The notes beneath the pieces were generated by a model that was not told the DNA's origin, ran no database searches, and saw nothing but the letters and a program-made list of their open reading frames with translations. From positions 1 to 5,221 of the forward strand of contig DENY01000206.1 in the NCBI GenBank assembly GCA_002359825.1: 5,221 nt of DNA, in the 5' to 3' direction. Position numbers and translations under genes: made by a program. Shown in pieces: positions 4,070-5,221 of this stretch; the first letter of the stretch is position 1; each line of letters starts with the position of its first letter. This DNA comes from Bacteroidales bacterium UBA2632 (GTDB taxonomy: Bacteria; Bacteroidota; Bacteroidia; Bacteroidales; Dysgonomonadaceae).

Positions 4070-4948
4070 TTGAAAACAAAATCAGTAGAATTAGTTGTAT
4101 CACCGCCAACACCCCATTTTGTTGGCGATGCCTTTAGGGTTCACAATTTTATACCCCGCACCTTTCCCTTGGGTATGGAGCGAATGTCTCCTTTTGTATT
4201 GTTAGATTATGCTTCAAAGTATTACTTTGGCCCCACCGATACTCCAAGAGGTGTGGGAGTGCATCCACACAAAGGGTTCGAAACTGTCACCATTGCCTAC
4301 CAAGGCAAAGTGGCGCATCACGACAGTCGTGGTGGTGGTGGAGTAATAGGCGAGGGCGATGTGCAATGGATGACTGCCAGTAGTGGTATCTTGCACAAAG
4401 AGTATCACGAAAAGGTGTGGAGCCGACAAGGGGGCGATTTTCAGATGGTGCAACTGTGGGTAAATCTTCCCAAGAAATACAAGTTGAGTCCACCAAAATA
4501 TCAAGCCATTGTAAATGCAGACATTCCACGCTATATTTTGGAGAACAATCAGGGTGAAATAGAAGTAATAGCTGGGCAATACAAAGGAGTCATGGGTGCT
4601 GCAACCACCTTTTCGCCGATGCATCTGTTGAATGCTAAACTGAAAAAAGGAGCGAAAGCGGACTTCACTTTCCCTGCCAACTACAATACAGCCTTAGTGA
4701 TAATTGAAGGGAGTATCATTGTGAATGGAACAGACGCATCTCCCCACAACCATTTTGTGTTGATGGACAATGATGGTGAACAGTTTGAGATAAAAGCCAC
4801 CGAAGATGCTATAATCTTGGTGCTTAGTGGTCAACCCATCAATGAGCCCCTTGCTGCTCGTGGTCCTTTTGTGATGAATACGCAGGAGGAATTGCAACAA
4901 GCCTATATTGAGTTTTATGAGGGAAAGTTTGGGGAGTTGGAAGATTGA
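4070..4948 (+). CDS. Pirin family protein (bicupin)
   Basis: The 292-residue product is a pirin: an N-terminal cupin (about 20-125) followed by a C-terminal pirin domain (about 175-285). The metal site is intact in the N-terminal cupin: HPH (His65, His67) and later His109 and Glu111 in LHKEYHE, equivalent to the His-His-His-Glu iron ligands of human pirin. Other family marks are FVLLDY (42-47), GVGVHPHKGFETVT (61-74), DSRGGGGVIGEGDVQWMTAS (85-104) and VQLWVNLP (127-134). Some bacterial pirins such as E. coli YhhW cleave quercetin in vitro, and others bind central-metabolism proteins; which applies here is unknown. The start is a TTG at 4070, chosen because the conserved N-terminus begins well before the first in-frame ATG (residue 36). 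By eye it is more GC-rich than the genes before it. A GC-rich hairpin lies at codons 12-20. Confidence 0.95.
   Translation: MKTKSVELVVSPPTPHFVGDAFRVHNFIPRTFPLGMERMSPFVLLDYASKYYFGPTDTPRGVGVHPHKGFETVTIAYQGKVAHHDSRGGGGVIGEGDVQWMTASSGILHKEYHEKVWSRQGGDFQMVQLWVNLPKKYKLSPPKYQAIVNADIPRYILENNQGEIEVIAGQYKGVMGAATTFSPMHLLNAKLKKGAKADFTFPANYNTALVIIEGSIIVNGTDASPHNHFVLMDNDGEQFEIKATEDAIILVLSGQPINEPLAARGPFVMNTQEELQQAYIEFYEGKFGELED
4104..4127 (+). other. GC-rich hairpin early in the pirin coding sequence
   Basis: CGCCAACA (4104-4111) and TGTTGGCG (4120-4127) form a perfect 8-bp stem with an 8-base loop, beginning 34 bases after the TTG start. In such an AT-rich setting this is among the stronger hairpins in the window. 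It may slow early elongation or influence initiation, or it may simply reflect coding constraints. Confidence 0.4.
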
Positions 4949-4956
4949 GTGGGTAA

Positions 4957-4984
4957 TTGACAAGAGACAAGAGACAATTACAAA
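4957..4984. repeat. GAGACAA heptamer array
   Basis: Units TTGACAA, GAGACAA and GAGACAA follow in phase from 4957 to 4977, with a fourth degenerate unit TTACAAA to 4984. The period is seven bases, as in the arrays at 1-105 and 5190-5217, but the unit sequence is different. It starts nine bases after the pirin stop. Confidence 0.75.
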
Positions 4985-5006
4985 TGCTATTGCGTGGCAG
5001 ATTGTA

Positions 5007-5028
5007 GAGACGCAATGCTTTGCGTCTC
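5007..5028. repeat. Palindromic hairpin GAGACGCAA / TTGCGTCTC
   Basis: A perfect 9-bp stem (5007-5015 and 5020-5028) closes a four-base TGCT loop. Similar GAGACGCAA palindromes recur between genes in many Bacteroidota and cyanobacterial genomes, from general knowledge rather than a search. It is the first strong hairpin downstream of the pirin gene and may end or stabilise its transcript. The following bases (GATTAAAAGG) lack a T-run, so it is not a canonical intrinsic terminator. Confidence 0.7.
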
Positions 5029-5093
5029 GATTAAAAGGTTTCTCGCAAATAGGGTAAGATACATTTTGTAAATATTCATTTGCAATTTCCTTC

Positions 5094-5144
5094 TTTTGTC
5101 TGAATCACGGATTGAACTAATAAAAGGATTGCTCGTGATTAATT
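5094..5144. repeat. TTTTGTCTGAATCACGGATT-type extragenic element
   Basis: TTTTGTCTGAATCACGGATT (5094-5113) followed by an AGGATT unit (5125-5130) resembles a degenerate GGATT-rich extragenic repeat that I recall as common in Bacteroidota. Within it, AATCACG (5103-5109) and CGTGATT (5134-5140) make a perfect 7-bp inverted repeat with a 24-base loop. Its identity as a dispersed family rests on memory and would need a genome-wide count. Confidence 0.45.
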
Positions 5145-5173
5145 CCCCTCCAGTGGAGGGGTGCCCGCAGGGC
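5145..5173. repeat. Double-hairpin extragenic element
   Basis: CCCCTCC (5145-5151) pairs with GGAGGGG (5155-5161) around AGT, and GCCC (5163-5166) pairs with GGGC (5170-5173) around GCA. The GTGCCCGCAGGGCGG core is a pattern I recognise from Bacteroidota intergenic repeats, where it typically follows a short C/G-rich stem of variable loop. It is strikingly GC-rich against its surroundings. It could act as a transcript boundary or be a dispersed palindromic repeat. Confidence 0.65.
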
Positions 5174-5189
5174 GGAGTGGTTGAATGAA

Positions 5190-5217
5190 TTGAAAAATGA
5201 AAATTGAAAAGTGAAAA
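5190..5217. repeat. NTGAAAA heptamer array
   Basis: Four in-phase units, TTGAAAA, ATGAAAA, TTGAAAA and GTGAAAA, vary only at the first base. The array is followed by TTTT at the window edge and may continue beyond it. The period equals that of the arrays at 1-105 and 4957-4984. Confidence 0.75.
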
Positions 5218-5221
5218 TTTT

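Larger units (their letters stand above)
4949..5221. other. Intergenic repeat mosaic after the pirin gene
   Basis: About 270 bases without a gene run to the right edge of the window. In order they hold a GAGACAA heptamer array, a GAGACGCAA palindrome, a TTTTGTCTGAATCACGGATT-type element, a double-hairpin element and a second heptamer array of NTGAAAA units. Only 5030-5093 looks plain, apart from a loose GCAAAT/ATTTGC inverted repeat (5045-5050 and 5078-5083). Confidence 0.75.

Noticed and set aside
4331..4341. GGTGGTGGTGG microsatellite
   Set aside because: It encodes the Gly-rich loop expected at this position in pirins and needs no other explanation.
4214..4624. 136-residue open frame on the - strand, with a second one nested at 4287-4529
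   Set aside because: Both are antisense to the pirin gene, whose metal-binding motifs are intact; low-complexity His and Thr runs come from the complement of the GGTGGT stretch.
4694..4963. 89-residue open frame on the - strand
   Set aside because: It overlaps the conserved C-terminal pirin domain in antisense and shows no recognisable domain.
5007..5028. Intrinsic terminator of the pirin transcript
   Set aside because: The stem is strong, but no T-run follows on either strand, so it is listed as a palindromic repeat with only a possible 3'-end role.

Overview
The window is most likely chromosomal DNA from a Bacteroidota bacterium (Flavobacteriia-, Sphingobacteriia- or Chitinophagia-like). 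The evidence is an AT-rich composition, A-rich leaders with no Shine-Dalgarno sequence, protein sequences that read like Bacteroidota versions of their families, and extragenic repeats of a style common in that phylum. No rRNA gene, tRNA gene, CRISPR array, transposase or phage gene was seen.

Layout: (1) 1-105 is an uninterrupted array of fifteen heptamers that runs off the left edge. (2) 106-796 is about 690 bases without a credible gene; it holds several inverted repeats, the largest being an imperfect palindrome at 271-341. (3) 797-4948 carries seven genes, all on the + strand, separated by 28-92 bases. In order they are an AHSA1/SRPBCC protein, a two-domain PhnB-like VOC protein, a one-domain PhnB-like VOC protein, a glyoxalase-type VOC protein, a SnoaL/NTF2-like protein, a diverged RidA-family protein and a pirin. 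(4) 4949-5221 is a dense mosaic of extragenic repeats: two more heptamer arrays, a GAGACGCAA palindrome, a TTTTGTCTGAATCACGGATT-type element and a double-hairpin element.

How the genes may work together: all seven are small, apparently soluble proteins built on folds that bind or transform small hydrophobic or reactive molecules. VOC modules occur four times in three genes. Same-strand packing and similar leaders suggest one or two co-transcribed units. A shared role in handling reactive metabolites, xenobiotics or antibiotics is plausible, but this is inference, because these families are too broad to name a substrate. The best leads are the RidA-like protein, which lacks the catalytic arginine of true RidA deaminases; the set of VOC, SRPBCC, SnoaL, Rid and pirin folds in one cluster; the palindromes next to two start codons; and the period-7 arrays on both sides of the cluster. 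Nothing here proves a new system, and the gene families themselves are known.
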